A model generated the notes under the pieces. It was not told where the DNA came from, did no database searches, and saw nothing but the letters and a program-made list of their open reading frames with translations. Of a DNA stretch of 64,000 bases, positions 8,382 to 15,942 are shown piece by piece. Numbering within the stretch: position 1 is the first letter of the stretch; every line of letters starts with the position of its first letter. This DNA is from Leadbettera azotonutricia ZAS-9 (GTDB lineage: Bacteria > Spirochaetota > Spirochaetia > Treponematales > Breznakiellaceae): the NCBI RefSeq assembly GCF_000214355.1, contig NC_015577.1, positions 1,754,453 through 1,818,452 of the forward strand, read 5' to 3'. The position numbers and the translations under genes are program-made.

Positions 8382-9167
8382 ATGGACTATGCAAAAATGC
8401 TGCCCAGGGATGTGCGGAATCTGATACGGGAAGAAAAAATCACCAAGCATACTTCCGGAATGTGCGATGGGTATGCCCAGGCAAACCTTGCGGTGCTCCC
8501 GGCTGAGTATGCCTATGACTTTCTGCTTTTTGCCCAGCGCAATCCCAAAAGCTGCCCCATACTGGAAGTGAGCGACAAGGGGAGCCGCTTCTTAAAGGCC
8601 ATTGCCCCCGGTGCGGATATTGCCAGGGATATCCCCAAATATCGCATTTACCGGAAAGGCGTATTGGACGGCGAATACAACGACGTGTCAAAATTTTGGC
8701 AGGATGATTTTGTAAGTTTTCTTATAGGATGCAGTTTTTCTTTTGAATCCGAACTGCTTGCTGCCGATGTTCCTGTCAGGCAGATAGAAGAAGACAGAAA
8801 CGTGCCTATGTACATCACTAATATTGACTGCGAGCCTGCGGGGGTTTTTTACGGAAAAATGGTAGTAAGCATGAGGCCGATTCCGCCGGAGCTGGTAGTG
8901 CGGGCGGTAAATGTTACCGCTTCCATGCCCCGGGTTCATGGGGCGCCGGTGCATATAGGCGATCCTGAGCGCATCGGCATAAAAGATTTAGGCAAGCCGG
9001 ACTTCGGCGATTCGGTCACAATAAAAAAGGGGGAAGTGCCGGTGTTCTGGGCCTGCGGAGTAACCCCCCAGTCGGTCATCATGAGCGTAAAACCTTCGAT
9101 CGCCATAACCCATGCGCCGGGCCACATGCTCATCACTGATGTAAAAAACATTCTCTTGAAATATTGA
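8382..9167 (+). CDS. DUF1445/YcsI-family protein, D-glutamate cyclase N-terminal-domain homologue
   Basis: A 261-residue protein of the YcsI/DUF1445 family, often labelled putative hydro-lyase. The same domain forms the N-terminal half of vertebrate D-glutamate cyclase, whose C-terminal half matches DUF4392, encoded 1.7 kb upstream in this operon. Family motifs: GMCDGYAQANLAVLP, FLIGCSFSFE, PRVHGAPVHIGDP and PVFWACGVTPQ. An AAGGA ribosome site precedes the ATG. In Bacillus subtilis ycsI also lies with ycsF, kipI and kipA, so coupling to 5-oxoprolinase is a known arrangement. Inference: it helps make the 5-oxoproline the Pxp enzyme consumes. Confidence 0.88.
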   Translation: MDYAKMLPRDVRNLIREEKITKHTSGMCDGYAQANLAVLPAEYAYDFLLFAQRNPKSCPILEVSDKGSRFLKAIAPGADIARDIPKYRIYRKGVLDGEYNDVSKFWQDDFVSFLIGCSFSFESELLAADVPVRQIEEDRNVPMYITNIDCEPAGVFYGKMVVSMRPIPPELVVRAVNVTASMPRVHGAPVHIGDPERIGIKDLGKPDFGDSVTIKKGEVPVFWACGVTPQSVIMSVKPSIAITHAPGHMLITDVKNILLKY

Positions 9168-9177
9168 CGGGGGTATC

Positions 9178-9963
9178 ATGGCAAAGGTGGATTTAAACTG
9201 CGACCTGGGCGAAAGCTTCGGGGCATGGAAGATGGGCATGGACGATAAGATCATCCCCCTTGTTTCTTCGGCCAATATTGCCTGCGGCTTCCATGCAGGT
9301 GATCCTTTGGTAATGGAAAAGACCGTCGCTTTGGCAAAACAGCATGGCGTAGCCGTGGGGGCTCATCCAGGCTTTCCCGACCTTTCAGGATTCGGGCGGC
9401 GCAATCTTGCCATGTCAGCAGCAGAAGCAAGGGCCTGTGTCCAGTACCAGATAGGCGCCCTTGAGGCATTTTGCAAAGCCGCTGGTGTTCCCCTGATCCA
9501 TGTCAAAGCCCATGGCGCCCTCTACAACATGGCGGCCAAAGATATTTCCCTTGCCAGGGCTATAGCGGAAGGGATTAAAGCCGTAAACCCCGGTCTTATT
9601 TTTCTTGCCCTGGCAGGAAGCTGCATGGTTGCGGCGGCAAAAGAAATCGGCCTTCCTGTGGCAGAAGAAGTCTTTGCCGACCGCGCCTATGAGGAAGACT
9701 GTTCCCTGGTGTCCCGTACAAAGCCCGGCGCTATGATCAGCGACGAGGACGAAGCCGTAAGCCGGGTTGTCGGCATGATCAAAACAGGAACGGTAAAAGC
9801 AATAACAGGCAAAGAAATCTCCGTGCAGGCCGACTCAATCTGTGTTCATGGAGACGGGGAAAAAGCCCTGCTTTTTGTGGAAAAACTCAACAGGGCATTC
9901 AAGGCAGAAGGGATAGCAAAGGCATCCTTGCAGGAAATTATGGCATGCAGAAAGGCAAAGTGA
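9178..9963 (+). CDS. pxpA: 5-oxoprolinase subunit PxpA (LamB/YcsF family)
   Basis: A 261-residue member of the LamB/YcsF family with an intact signature: VDLNCDLGESFGAWKMG at the start, then SSANIACGFHAGDP, GVAVGAHPGFPDLSGFGRR, IHVKAHGALYNM and, near the end, ICVHGDGEKAL. The conserved Asp and His residues are likely metal or substrate ligands in its deformed TIM-barrel fold. It is the last gene of the operon and completes the PxpABC set. A divergent-facing EamA transporter gene ends 25 bases downstream. Confidence 0.93.
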   Translation: MAKVDLNCDLGESFGAWKMGMDDKIIPLVSSANIACGFHAGDPLVMEKTVALAKQHGVAVGAHPGFPDLSGFGRRNLAMSAAEARACVQYQIGALEAFCKAAGVPLIHVKAHGALYNMAAKDISLARAIAEGIKAVNPGLIFLALAGSCMVAAAKEIGLPVAEEVFADRAYEEDCSLVSRTKPGAMISDEDEAVSRVVGMIKTGTVKAITGKEISVQADSICVHGDGEKALLFVEKLNRAFKAEGIAKASLQEIMACRKAK

Positions 9964-9987
9964 ATCATTGAGCTTGCCATGACCTGA

Positions 9988-10860
9988 TCAGGTTTCCTGC
10001 AACTCTCTCCGCTTTCCTATCAATGACGACGCGACCACGGCACTCACAATGATAACCCCTCCAAGCAGGGCCGAGGCTGAAGGCTTCTCTCCGGTAACAA
10101 GCAGCACCCAGACAGGGTTGAGCACCGGCTCTATCATGGCGGTCAGCATGGCCTGTATAGCGCTGATCTTCTTGATGCCGTAGGAAAAGAGGAAGGAAGC
10201 AAAGCCAATCTGTATGGTACCCATAAAAATAATGGGAAGCACCGATGGGACAGTAAGGGTCGGGGGATAGAGAATGATAAAAGGTATGGCGATGGTAAAA
10301 TTTATCACATGGGCCAGGAGCATGGAATCCGAGGGGTTCCCGTCCTTTTGCATCCTCAGGATAACCGAATGGGCCCCGAATAATATGCCCGACAGAACCG
10401 CTATGCCGTTCCCCAAAGAATTTCCCGAGACAAGGCCGTCCTTGAAAAAGAGCAGCATACCCCCGATGACGCAGACCAGGGCGGCCCAATGCTCCCAGTG
10501 GGGCTTTTCCCGTATCAAAAGCCAGCCCAGAACCCCTGCCCACACCGGGGCGCTGTACTGGAGCAAGATGGCGTTGGCCGATGCGGTAAGCTTGTTGGCA
10601 ATAACGAAGGTAAGCATGGTAAAGGCGTATAAAAACGCCCCTGCCCAGAGAGGTCCCGGTTTGCTCTTTGGCGCATTTTTTGGGGTAAAGAAGAAGCGAA
10701 TAACAAGCATGAAAATGGCCGCCACAAGGCTGCGGGAACCGGCTATCACCACCGGGTGCCAGCTGACGAGTTTGATGAACAGGCCCGAAGTACTCCAAAG
10801 TATAGCGCAGCAGAAGACCGCCCCCTGGCCTTTCCAGCGGTCTTTATTAAGCTCTGTCAT
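9988..10860 (-). CDS. EamA/DMT-superfamily transporter
   Basis: A 290-residue inner-membrane protein with about ten hydrophobic helices arranged as two EamA repeats. The first repeat is seen in GAVFCCAILWSTSGLFIKLV, the second around GNGIAVLSGILFGAHSVILR, ending with PVLNPVWVLLVTGEKPS as in RhaT/YdcZ-like drug/metabolite transporters. Family members usually export amino acids or small metabolites. It converges on pxpA, suggesting but not showing a link to amino-acid export. No clear ribosome site precedes the ATG, and only 38 bases separate it from the divergent flagellar gene. Confidence 0.85.
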   Translation of the reverse strand: MTELNKDRWKGQGAVFCCAILWSTSGLFIKLVSWHPVVIAGSRSLVAAIFMLVIRFFFTPKNAPKSKPGPLWAGAFLYAFTMLTFVIANKLTASANAILLQYSAPVWAGVLGWLLIREKPHWEHWAALVCVIGGMLLFFKDGLVSGNSLGNGIAVLSGILFGAHSVILRMQKDGNPSDSMLLAHVINFTIAIPFIILYPPTLTVPSVLPIIFMGTIQIGFASFLFSYGIKKISAIQAMLTAMIEPVLNPVWVLLVTGEKPSASALLGGVIIVSAVVASSLIGKRRELQET

Positions 10861-10898
10861 TGATTAAATCTACAGTTTTAAATGCCGATATTCAATAC

Positions 10899-11750
10899 AT
10901 GATACGAGGATGGTATACCGCCGCAAGCGGGATGAGGGCCCAGCAGTGGCGCCTTGATTCAGTGGCCAATAACCTTGCCAATGTGGACACTGATGGCTAC
11001 AAGCGGGATCAGGCAGCATTCAAGGCCTTCCCTGAGCTTCTTTTACGGCGCATGAACGACGACGGGGTCTATAAGCACCCCTTTGGATCGGGCGACGCCG
11101 CCCCCATCATAGGCAGGCTGGGCCTGGGCGTTGAACTTAACGAGCTCTACACCAACTTCACCCAGGGGAGCTTCAAACAGTCTGACAACGATTTTGACCT
11201 TGCCCTGGGGGGCAAAGGCTTTTTCACGGTAGCTACCCCCTGGGGCGAGCGCTATACCCGCAACGGCTCCTTCCAGCTCGGCAAAGAGGGCTTCCTCGAA
11301 ACCAAGGAAGGCTACCCCGTTCTGGGCGAAAACGGCCCCATCAAGGTAAAAGCCAACAACTTCCAGGTCGACAAAGAAGGCCGTGTCTGGATCAACGCGG
11401 AATATGCCGACGATCCCAACCTCATGGTGTCCAAGCAGAATAATACCTGGGAACAGACCGTGCTCCTGGACAGCCTTAAACTGGTGGATTTCGACCTTGA
11501 CCGCTACCTCGAAAAACAGGGTTCCAGCCTCTACCGCGAAACCGACACCTCGGGCCCTGCCATGGTCATCGAAGAAGGCAGCCGCCCCCAGGTCATCCAG
11601 GGCTTTACCGAAGCCGCTAACGTGGAACCGGTGGCCGAAATGGTCCAGATGATAGAAGTGAACCGCGCCTACGAGGCCAACCAGAAAGTGATACAGACCC
11701 ACGATTCCATGCTGGGAACATTGATAAACCAGACAACGAGAGTTAGCTAG
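10899..11750 (+). CDS. flgF: Flagellar hook-basal body rod protein, FlgF/FlhO-like
   Basis: A 283-residue proximal rod protein of the periplasmic flagellum. The start is set at 10899 because the family begins MIRGWYTAASGMRAQQ; the longer frame adds an unrelated N-terminus overlapping the divergent gene. Conserved parts: NNLANVDTDGYKRD (residues about 25-38), the central FFTVATPWGERYTRNGSF motif, and the C-terminal EVNRAYEANQKVIQTHDSMLGT helix that builds the rod lattice. It lies 14 bases before flgG, as in other treponemes, and is exported by the flagellar type III apparatus without a cleaved signal. Confidence 0.9.
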   Translation: MIRGWYTAASGMRAQQWRLDSVANNLANVDTDGYKRDQAAFKAFPELLLRRMNDDGVYKHPFGSGDAAPIIGRLGLGVELNELYTNFTQGSFKQSDNDFDLALGGKGFFTVATPWGERYTRNGSFQLGKEGFLETKEGYPVLGENGPIKVKANNFQVDKEGRVWINAEYADDPNLMVSKQNNTWEQTVLLDSLKLVDFDLDRYLEKQGSSLYRETDTSGPAMVIEEGSRPQVIQGFTEAANVEPVAEMVQMIEVNRAYEANQKVIQTHDSMLGTLINQTTRVS

Positions 11751-11764
11751 CAAAAGGAGCAGAT

Positions 11765-12565
11765 ATGGTACGAAGTTTATGGACCGGCGCGTCCGGCATG
11801 ATAGGCCAGCAGGCCAATATCGACAACATTTCCAACAACCTGGCCAACGTGAACACCGCAGGCTTCAAAAAGGTACGGGCAGATTTTGAAGATCTTCTCT
11901 ACCAAACCGTAAAGACCGCCGGAACTCCGGCGACCGAAGACACCGTAGTCCCCGTAGGCGTACAGATGGGCCACGGCGTCAAGCTCGCGGCCACCCAGCG
12001 CATGTTCACCCAGGGGGCCCTCCAGAACACCGACAATGCCTACGACATGGCTATCCAGGGAGACGGCTTTTTCCGCATCCAGATGTACGACGGTTCCTGG
12101 TCCTACACCCGGGACGGCTCCTTCAAAGTTGACGAGAACGGCCGCCTTGTAACCAGCAACGGTTACTGGGTGCTCCCGGACATCATCATGCCAGAAGGCT
12201 TCCTCCCCGAAACCATCAACGTCACCAAAGACGGCAGAGTGTCGGTAAAAGTGCCCCAGATCGATCTCAACGAACCTGTGGACGTTGGCCAGATTGAACT
12301 CTACCGTTTCCCCAACCCAGTGGGCCTCACCGCAGTGGGCGAAAACCTCTTCAAGATCACCAACGCCTCGGGCGAGCCCATACCCGGTCGCCCCGGCTAC
12401 GAAGGCATGGGCCAGATAGCCCACAAGTTCCTCGAAATGTCCAACGTCTCGGTAGTGCGCGAAATGGTTGACCTCATCGTGGCCCAGCGCGCCTATGAAT
12501 TCAATTCCAAGACCATACAGACCAGCGACAATATGTTGGGAACAGCCACAGCCCTTAAGAGATAG
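11765..12565 (+). CDS. flgG: Flagellar distal rod protein FlgG
   Basis: A 266-residue distal rod protein. It has the FlgG start (MVRSLWTGASGMIGQQ), NNLANVNTAGFKK, the AIQGDGFFRIQ and YTRDGSF motifs in the middle, and the C-terminal EMVDLIVAQRAYEFNSKTIQTSDNML helix shared by rod and hook proteins. AAAAGGAG stands eight bases ahead of the ATG. It is co-transcribed with flgF and the rod-binding protein gene. Length equals that of E. coli FlgG within a few residues. Confidence 0.96.
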   Translation: MVRSLWTGASGMIGQQANIDNISNNLANVNTAGFKKVRADFEDLLYQTVKTAGTPATEDTVVPVGVQMGHGVKLAATQRMFTQGALQNTDNAYDMAIQGDGFFRIQMYDGSWSYTRDGSFKVDENGRLVTSNGYWVLPDIIMPEGFLPETINVTKDGRVSVKVPQIDLNEPVDVGQIELYRFPNPVGLTAVGENLFKITNASGEPIPGRPGYEGMGQIAHKFLEMSNVSVVREMVDLIVAQRAYEFNSKTIQTSDNMLGTATALKR

Positions 12566-12589
12566 TTTGACGGATAACAGGGGGAAGCA

Positions 12590-13030
12590 ATGGATATAAA
12601 CATAAGCAGCCAGAATTTGCAGAGCCCAGGGTATGTGCCTTTTTCATCCGCTTCCCTCGAAACTTCTGTCCAGGAGAGGAATTCTTCTGCAAAAGGCGTA
12701 TTTGAAGATCTTCTGGCCAAAGCAGCGGAACAGCAGACGGCAAAACCATCCTCCAATTCAAGAAAGGCTGTCATAGACAAAACCGACAAACTCTATGAAC
12801 AATGCGAAGCCCTTGAAACCTTCCTCATAAAAAACCTCATTTCCAGCATGCGTAGCACAGTCCAAAAATCCGAACTTCTCGATACCGGCTTTGCCGGTAA
12901 AATGTACGAAGACATGCTCTACGACGAATACGCCAAGGATTTCTCCAAAAACGCAGGCTTGGGTTTCGCCGAACTGGCTTACATGGAGCTGACCCATCAG
13001 CGCGGGAAACTTATAGCGAATCACGCGTAG
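12590..13030 (+). CDS. flgJ: Rod-binding protein (FlgJ N-terminal domain type)
   Basis: A 146-residue protein matching the N-terminal rod-binding domain of FlgJ, the scaffold or cap for rod assembly. The conserved segment runs from KLYEQCEALETFLIKNLISSMRST to DTGFAGKMYEDMLYDEYAKDFSKNAGLGFAELAYMEL. The muramidase domain of enterobacterial FlgJ is absent, as is usual in spirochaetes, so peptidoglycan opening must be done by another enzyme. GGGGGAAG precedes the ATG. It closes the short flagellar block. Confidence 0.9.
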   Translation: MDINISSQNLQSPGYVPFSSASLETSVQERNSSAKGVFEDLLAKAAEQQTAKPSSNSRKAVIDKTDKLYEQCEALETFLIKNLISSMRSTVQKSELLDTGFAGKMYEDMLYDEYAKDFSKNAGLGFAELAYMELTHQRGKLIANHA

Positions 13031-13110
13031 GAATACATCCGTTCAATTTCGACTTCTTCGACATTGTAGTTAAAGCAAACGCCCAGGGCTAAAACATCAT
13101 CTGTTCCCGG

Positions 13111-13150
13111 AAATAAAAAAGGCTGTGAAACGCCTCTGCGCTCCACAGCC
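13111..13150 (-). terminator. Rho-independent terminator of the Cna-B lipoprotein gene
   Basis: On the minus strand a stem with arms GGCTGTG and CACAGCC (13121-13150) is followed directly by a T-run (complement of 13115-13120), about 55 bases past the lipoprotein stop codon. It also stands between that gene and the convergent flagellar operon. Confidence 0.7.
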
Positions 13151-13177
13151 CGTAAACTGGCGCTATGCGCCCTTGCG

Positions 13178-13194
13178 CGCCCCCGGCGGGGGCG
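13178..13194. repeat. GC-rich 7-bp perfect inverted repeat
   Basis: CGCCCCC, loop GGC, GGGGGCG lies 12 bases downstream of the lipoprotein gene, before its terminator. It may be an extra pause or RNA-stabilising hairpin; no T-run follows. Confidence 0.5.
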
Positions 13195-13206
13195 GCTACT
13201 AATGGC

Positions 13207-14727
13207 CTATTTAACCAGCTTGTTCTGGAAGATCACCACGTAATAGAAGGCGTCGTTGTAATACTCGATAACGCCGTTGTACGCGCTGTATTCCACGCCC
13301 TCGCTGTACCGGTCGATCTTCACCTGGCTGTAGTCCCCTTCGGTAACCATGCCGTCCCGGTTCGATTCCCAGGGAAGGTACACTTCGTACCCTGCGGGCA
13401 CCACTTCTTCGACGATGTATTCGATGGGGTTCTCTTTGGTTCCTATGGGGATGTCAAAGAACTCATAAAGATCCCGGCTGCCTTTATTGGAATAGTCCCA
13501 AACAATGTTGTTGTGGGCATCGTAGCCGGAAAGCAGCGGTACTTTGCCAGCCATGTTCGGTGAATCCTTGGTCGCGTAGGGCTTTTCCGATTTCACGCCA
13601 TTGACCACCTGGTAGACATTGATCGTTATTTTCGTTTTCGGGCTGGTGCCCCAGTCTTTCTTGACCCAGAGATTCTTGACCTCGCCGATGGCGACCGGGG
13701 GGACAGGGGGCTCATCGGAATACGCGTTGGTAAGGGTGATGGTGTTCCCCTCGGGGACTATGCTCTTCAGCACATAATTGGCAGGGATGGCTTCGGTCAC
13801 GGAGTAGCTGACAGGCTCGCCGGCTTCGTTCACCGCGGGCAGATCGCTGATGGCAAGGGTCCAGGGGGCGCTCAGGGCGTAGGTGCCATAAACTTCGCCA
13901 TCGGCCTTCAGGGTCACCGAGATGGACTCAGGCCTCAGCTCGGAGAAGTCGTCGTTGTCGTCCCAGACCTTGCTGATCGTCAGGGAGACCTTTTCAGGGG
14001 CCTTGATGTTTTCGAGGCGGACCACATAGTAGAAATCGCTTCCCCCGGAAACCAGGCCCTTGGCAAATTCGACCCTTTCGGTCGATTCGGTAATCGTTAC
14101 CTTGCCCTCGGCGAGGTTGGCCTGGTCGATTTCCGAGTACCGGGCGACATAGCCTTCGGGAACGGCTTCTTTAACGGAATAGACGTATTTCGCGCCCTGG
14201 CTGTCATACACGGGAAGATTGGCGAAGGAATAAAGGCGGCGGCCGGGCACGGAAGCCTTCTCAAAATAGGGCTTGTCCGCATCGTCGTATTTCAGGGCGG
14301 GTATGCTCCCCTGGCCGGTTCCGGTCTCGGTTTTGTAGAGGACATCGTTCTGGTACAGCTGGATGCTTATCGATTGGGGGGTTTCGTTGCCCCAGTCCTT
14401 CTTTACCCAGACATTGATCGTGGGCTTGTCCTTGGCAGGGCGGGCGCAGAACGTGGCGAACTGGGCGTAATAAGACTTGGGAAGGGATGAAATATCGGGA
14501 ACCTGCTTCCAGATAGGGTCGGCCAAGGCCGTCTCGAGCCAGTTGTAGGCAAAGTCCTCAGGCTCCACCAGGGAGAGTCCCGCTTCGGACTGCCTGGGGG
14601 CGGGGGGAACAAACCCCAGACTGGAGGAGCTCTCCTCCGGAAGGGATGCGAGACTATTGGCGCATCCGCCAAACAGCAGGCCGAAGGCCGCCAAAACCGC
14701 AATCAGGAATAAGGTTGTCTTTTTCAT
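13207..14727 (-). CDS. Surface lipoprotein with three Cna-B-type repeats
   Basis: A 506-residue predicted lipoprotein: basic, hydrophobic signal ending in the lipobox LFGGC (Cys22 lipidated), then an acidic linker. Three Cna B-like beta-sandwich repeats follow, each beginning with a Lys-Trp strand (VWVKKDWG, TISKVWDD, LWVKKDWG) and carrying a YSVKE/YSVTE/YIVEE motif. Repeat 2 (about 255-345) shows the Lys, Glu and Asn (TNAY) expected for an intramolecular isopeptide bond. Cna-B domains are stalks of Gram-positive adhesins; here the anchor is a lipid, not a sortase motif. AAAGGAG precedes the ATG. Transcription is probably sigma-54 dependent. The ligand is unknown. Confidence 0.85.
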   Translation of the reverse strand: MKKTTLFLIAVLAAFGLLFGGCANSLASLPEESSSSLGFVPPAPRQSEAGLSLVEPEDFAYNWLETALADPIWKQVPDISSLPKSYYAQFATFCARPAKDKPTINVWVKKDWGNETPQSISIQLYQNDVLYKTETGTGQGSIPALKYDDADKPYFEKASVPGRRLYSFANLPVYDSQGAKYVYSVKEAVPEGYVARYSEIDQANLAEGKVTITESTERVEFAKGLVSGGSDFYYVVRLENIKAPEKVSLTISKVWDDNDDFSELRPESISVTLKADGEVYGTYALSAPWTLAISDLPAVNEAGEPVSYSVTEAIPANYVLKSIVPEGNTITLTNAYSDEPPVPPVAIGEVKNLWVKKDWGTSPKTKITINVYQVVNGVKSEKPYATKDSPNMAGKVPLLSGYDAHNNIVWDYSNKGSRDLYEFFDIPIGTKENPIEYIVEEVVPAGYEVYLPWESNRDGMVTEGDYSQVKIDRYSEGVEYSAYNGVIEYYNDAFYYVVIFQNKLVK

Positions 14728-14771
14728 ATCTAAATCGCTCCTTTAGTGAATGTCTCACTATGGCAATATAT

Positions 14772-14789
14772 AAGCAAACCTCGTGCCAA
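14772..14789 (-). promoter_or_regulatory. Sigma-54 (RpoN) -24/-12 promoter
   Basis: Minus-strand TTGGCACGAGGTTTGCTT matches the sigma-54 consensus TGGCACG-N4-TTGCW completely, with the essential GG and GC separated by 10 bases. Predicted transcription begins near 14762, 35 bases before the lipoprotein ATG and ahead of its AAAGGAG site. Known treponemes carry rpoN; the activator is not in this window. Confidence 0.75.
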
Positions 14790-14883
14790 CCTTTGAGTGG
14801 CTTTGGCCGGATACCGTAATTCGTTGCTGGATAAGGAATTACGAGATGGCCTGGTTTTTGGCGGGACACAGGGGCCTTCAATG

Positions 14884-15016
14884 TGTATTATTTTATATTC
14901 ATTTTCTTGATATGGGTGTATGAAAAACAGCACAAATTTTATATTCTTATTGCAAGGGTATGAAAAATAATACAATTATCGTATTTTTTATTATTGGATG
15001 TATGGAAAATGATACA
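14884..15016. repeat. Phased palindromic sites TGTAT-N8-ATACA, putative activator-binding array
   Basis: Three 17-base sites, GTATGAAAAACAGCACA (14918-14934), GTATGAAAAATAATACA (14958-14974) and GTATGGAAAATGATACA (15000-15016), lie 40 and 42 bases apart, about four helical turns. With the preceding base each approximates TGTAT-N8-ATACA; the third is exact and sits in a longer hairpin (14996-15019). A weaker fourth site is at 14884-14901. Centres are about 160-245 bases upstream of the predicted sigma-54 start, suitable for an enhancer-binding protein. Confidence 0.6.
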
Positions 15017-15201
15017 TCCTTTGGTAACGGATGCCAGTTTGTATTAATAAACATCACATTTTCCAAAAAGTCTCCTACCAATGGTTTCAGACTGTAGCTA
15101 TTATTTGGGTAGTTAAAAAAAATTTAAAAATAGTTGCCTGGGATCTGCCGCCATGCTGCATGCATCCGGCGGTAGGTCCCGCCTTCCTCAAAGCTGAAAG
15201 A

Positions 15202-15852
15202 TCAGAAAAAGCTTCCCATGCAGTAGACAAAGGCGTTGTAGGCCCCGTGGGCCAGGGCAATGCCATGGAGGCTCCTGTAGCGCTCGTAGAGGACAGCCAG
15301 GAGTGTTCCTGCCAAAAGGGCGTTGAGTATGCCCCAGGGGCCTTCGTAGACATGGCAGAGGGCAAAAAAAGCCACCGACACGAAAACCCTGACCCATCTT
15401 AGGGAAACCGCTTCCTCAAGCTTGGCGAGGAGGTAGTACCTGAAATAGCTTTCTTCAAGGTAGCCTGTCCCCAGGCAGGAAAAGGCCATTGCTGTCCAGC
15501 CCAGGGCATTTGCGGGGCCTTCGACCTTGGGGGGAATGGGGAAGGGGGAAAATTTTGCCATCAGGAAGGAGATGCTCAGCCCTATGAGCACCAGGCAGGG
15601 GAAGCCTATAAGGAGGGGGTATATATCCTTCAAACCGGGTTTGATGCGGTCTTCGGCGTAGGGGAGGCTCTTTTTTTCGAGGATAAGGTACCAGAGCAGG
15701 GCAAGTGCCGGGATGGTATAGCCCAGGGTGCGAGAAAGCTCCCTATAGGATGAAAAGGGTATGGCCTGGGCTATGGAAGCAGCCTCGGCAGGGTTTTGTA
15801 TCACGCTGCCTGGGAAAAAGAGTACAAAATAGAGGATTAATGGCTCTAAAAT
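15202..15852 (-). CDS. CPBP-family intramembrane metalloprotease
   Basis: An integral membrane protease of the CPBP/Rce1-like family, with motif 1 EESYFRYYL, motif 2 FALCHVYEG and the final HGAYNAF segment supplying the Glu and His metal ligands. The first conventional start is GTG at 15804 (200 residues). The frame continues upstream through a clear hydrophobic helix (LEPLILYFVLFFPGSV) with no ATG, GTG or TTG, and AAAAGGAG lies a little before it. I therefore extend to a rare ATT codon at 15852, a tentative choice. Family members process prenylated proteins or bacteriocins; the substrate here is unknown. Confidence 0.75.
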   Translation of the reverse strand: MLEPLILYFVLFFPGSVIQNPAEAASIAQAIPFSSYRELSRTLGYTIPALALLWYLILEKKSLPYAEDRIKPGLKDIYPLLIGFPCLVLIGLSISFLMAKFSPFPIPPKVEGPANALGWTAMAFSCLGTGYLEESYFRYYLLAKLEEAVSLRWVRVFVSVAFFALCHVYEGPWGILNALLAGTLLAVLYERYRSLHGIALAHGAYNAFVYCMGSFF

Positions 15853-15873
15853 GGAAAAGACGGGGCGCTCCTT

Positions 15874-15902
15874 TTGACTTTTCGCCGATACTGCGATATA
15901 TT
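15874..15902 (+). promoter_or_regulatory. Sigma-70 promoter of the PilZ-ComEC-RsmA-RluD operon
   Basis: TTGACT (15874-15879), a 17-base spacer and TATATT (15897-15902), each five of six matches to consensus, predict a start near 15909, leaving a 34-base leader with an AAGGGA ribosome site before the gene at 15943. Confidence 0.6.
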
Positions 15903-15942
15903 GTCCATATCACTATTGTAGCCCGAAAAAGGAAATAAGGGA

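Larger units (their letters stand above)
14728..15201. other. 474-base regulatory region upstream of the Cna-B lipoprotein gene
   Basis: This region contains no credible gene. It holds the ribosome site, a sigma-54 promoter, and 100-250 bases farther upstream an AT-rich stretch with phased palindromes. The rest, 15020-15201, shows no structure I recognise and runs into the end of the CPBP protease gene. Confidence 0.6.

Noticed and set aside
9982-9993. Palindrome ACCTGATCAGGT between convergent pxpA and eamA as a terminator
   Set aside because: The stem is only six base pairs without a loop or T-run and lies partly in the eamA coding end.
11043-12424. Long open frames antisense to flgF and flgG (236 and 215 codons)
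   Set aside because: They mirror GC-biased codons of strongly conserved flagellar genes; their translations are low-complexity Val/Gly/His-rich and have no ribosome sites.
13358-13372. GGTTCGATTCC, a T-loop-like string suggesting a tRNA
   Set aside because: It lies inside the Cna-B lipoprotein coding sequence and no acceptor or anticodon stem can be formed around it.
14884-15020. Repeats considered as a small CRISPR array
   Set aside because: Repeat units are only about 17 bases, imperfect and palindromic, spacing is 40-42 bases, and no cas genes are near; position upstream of a sigma-54 promoter explains them better.
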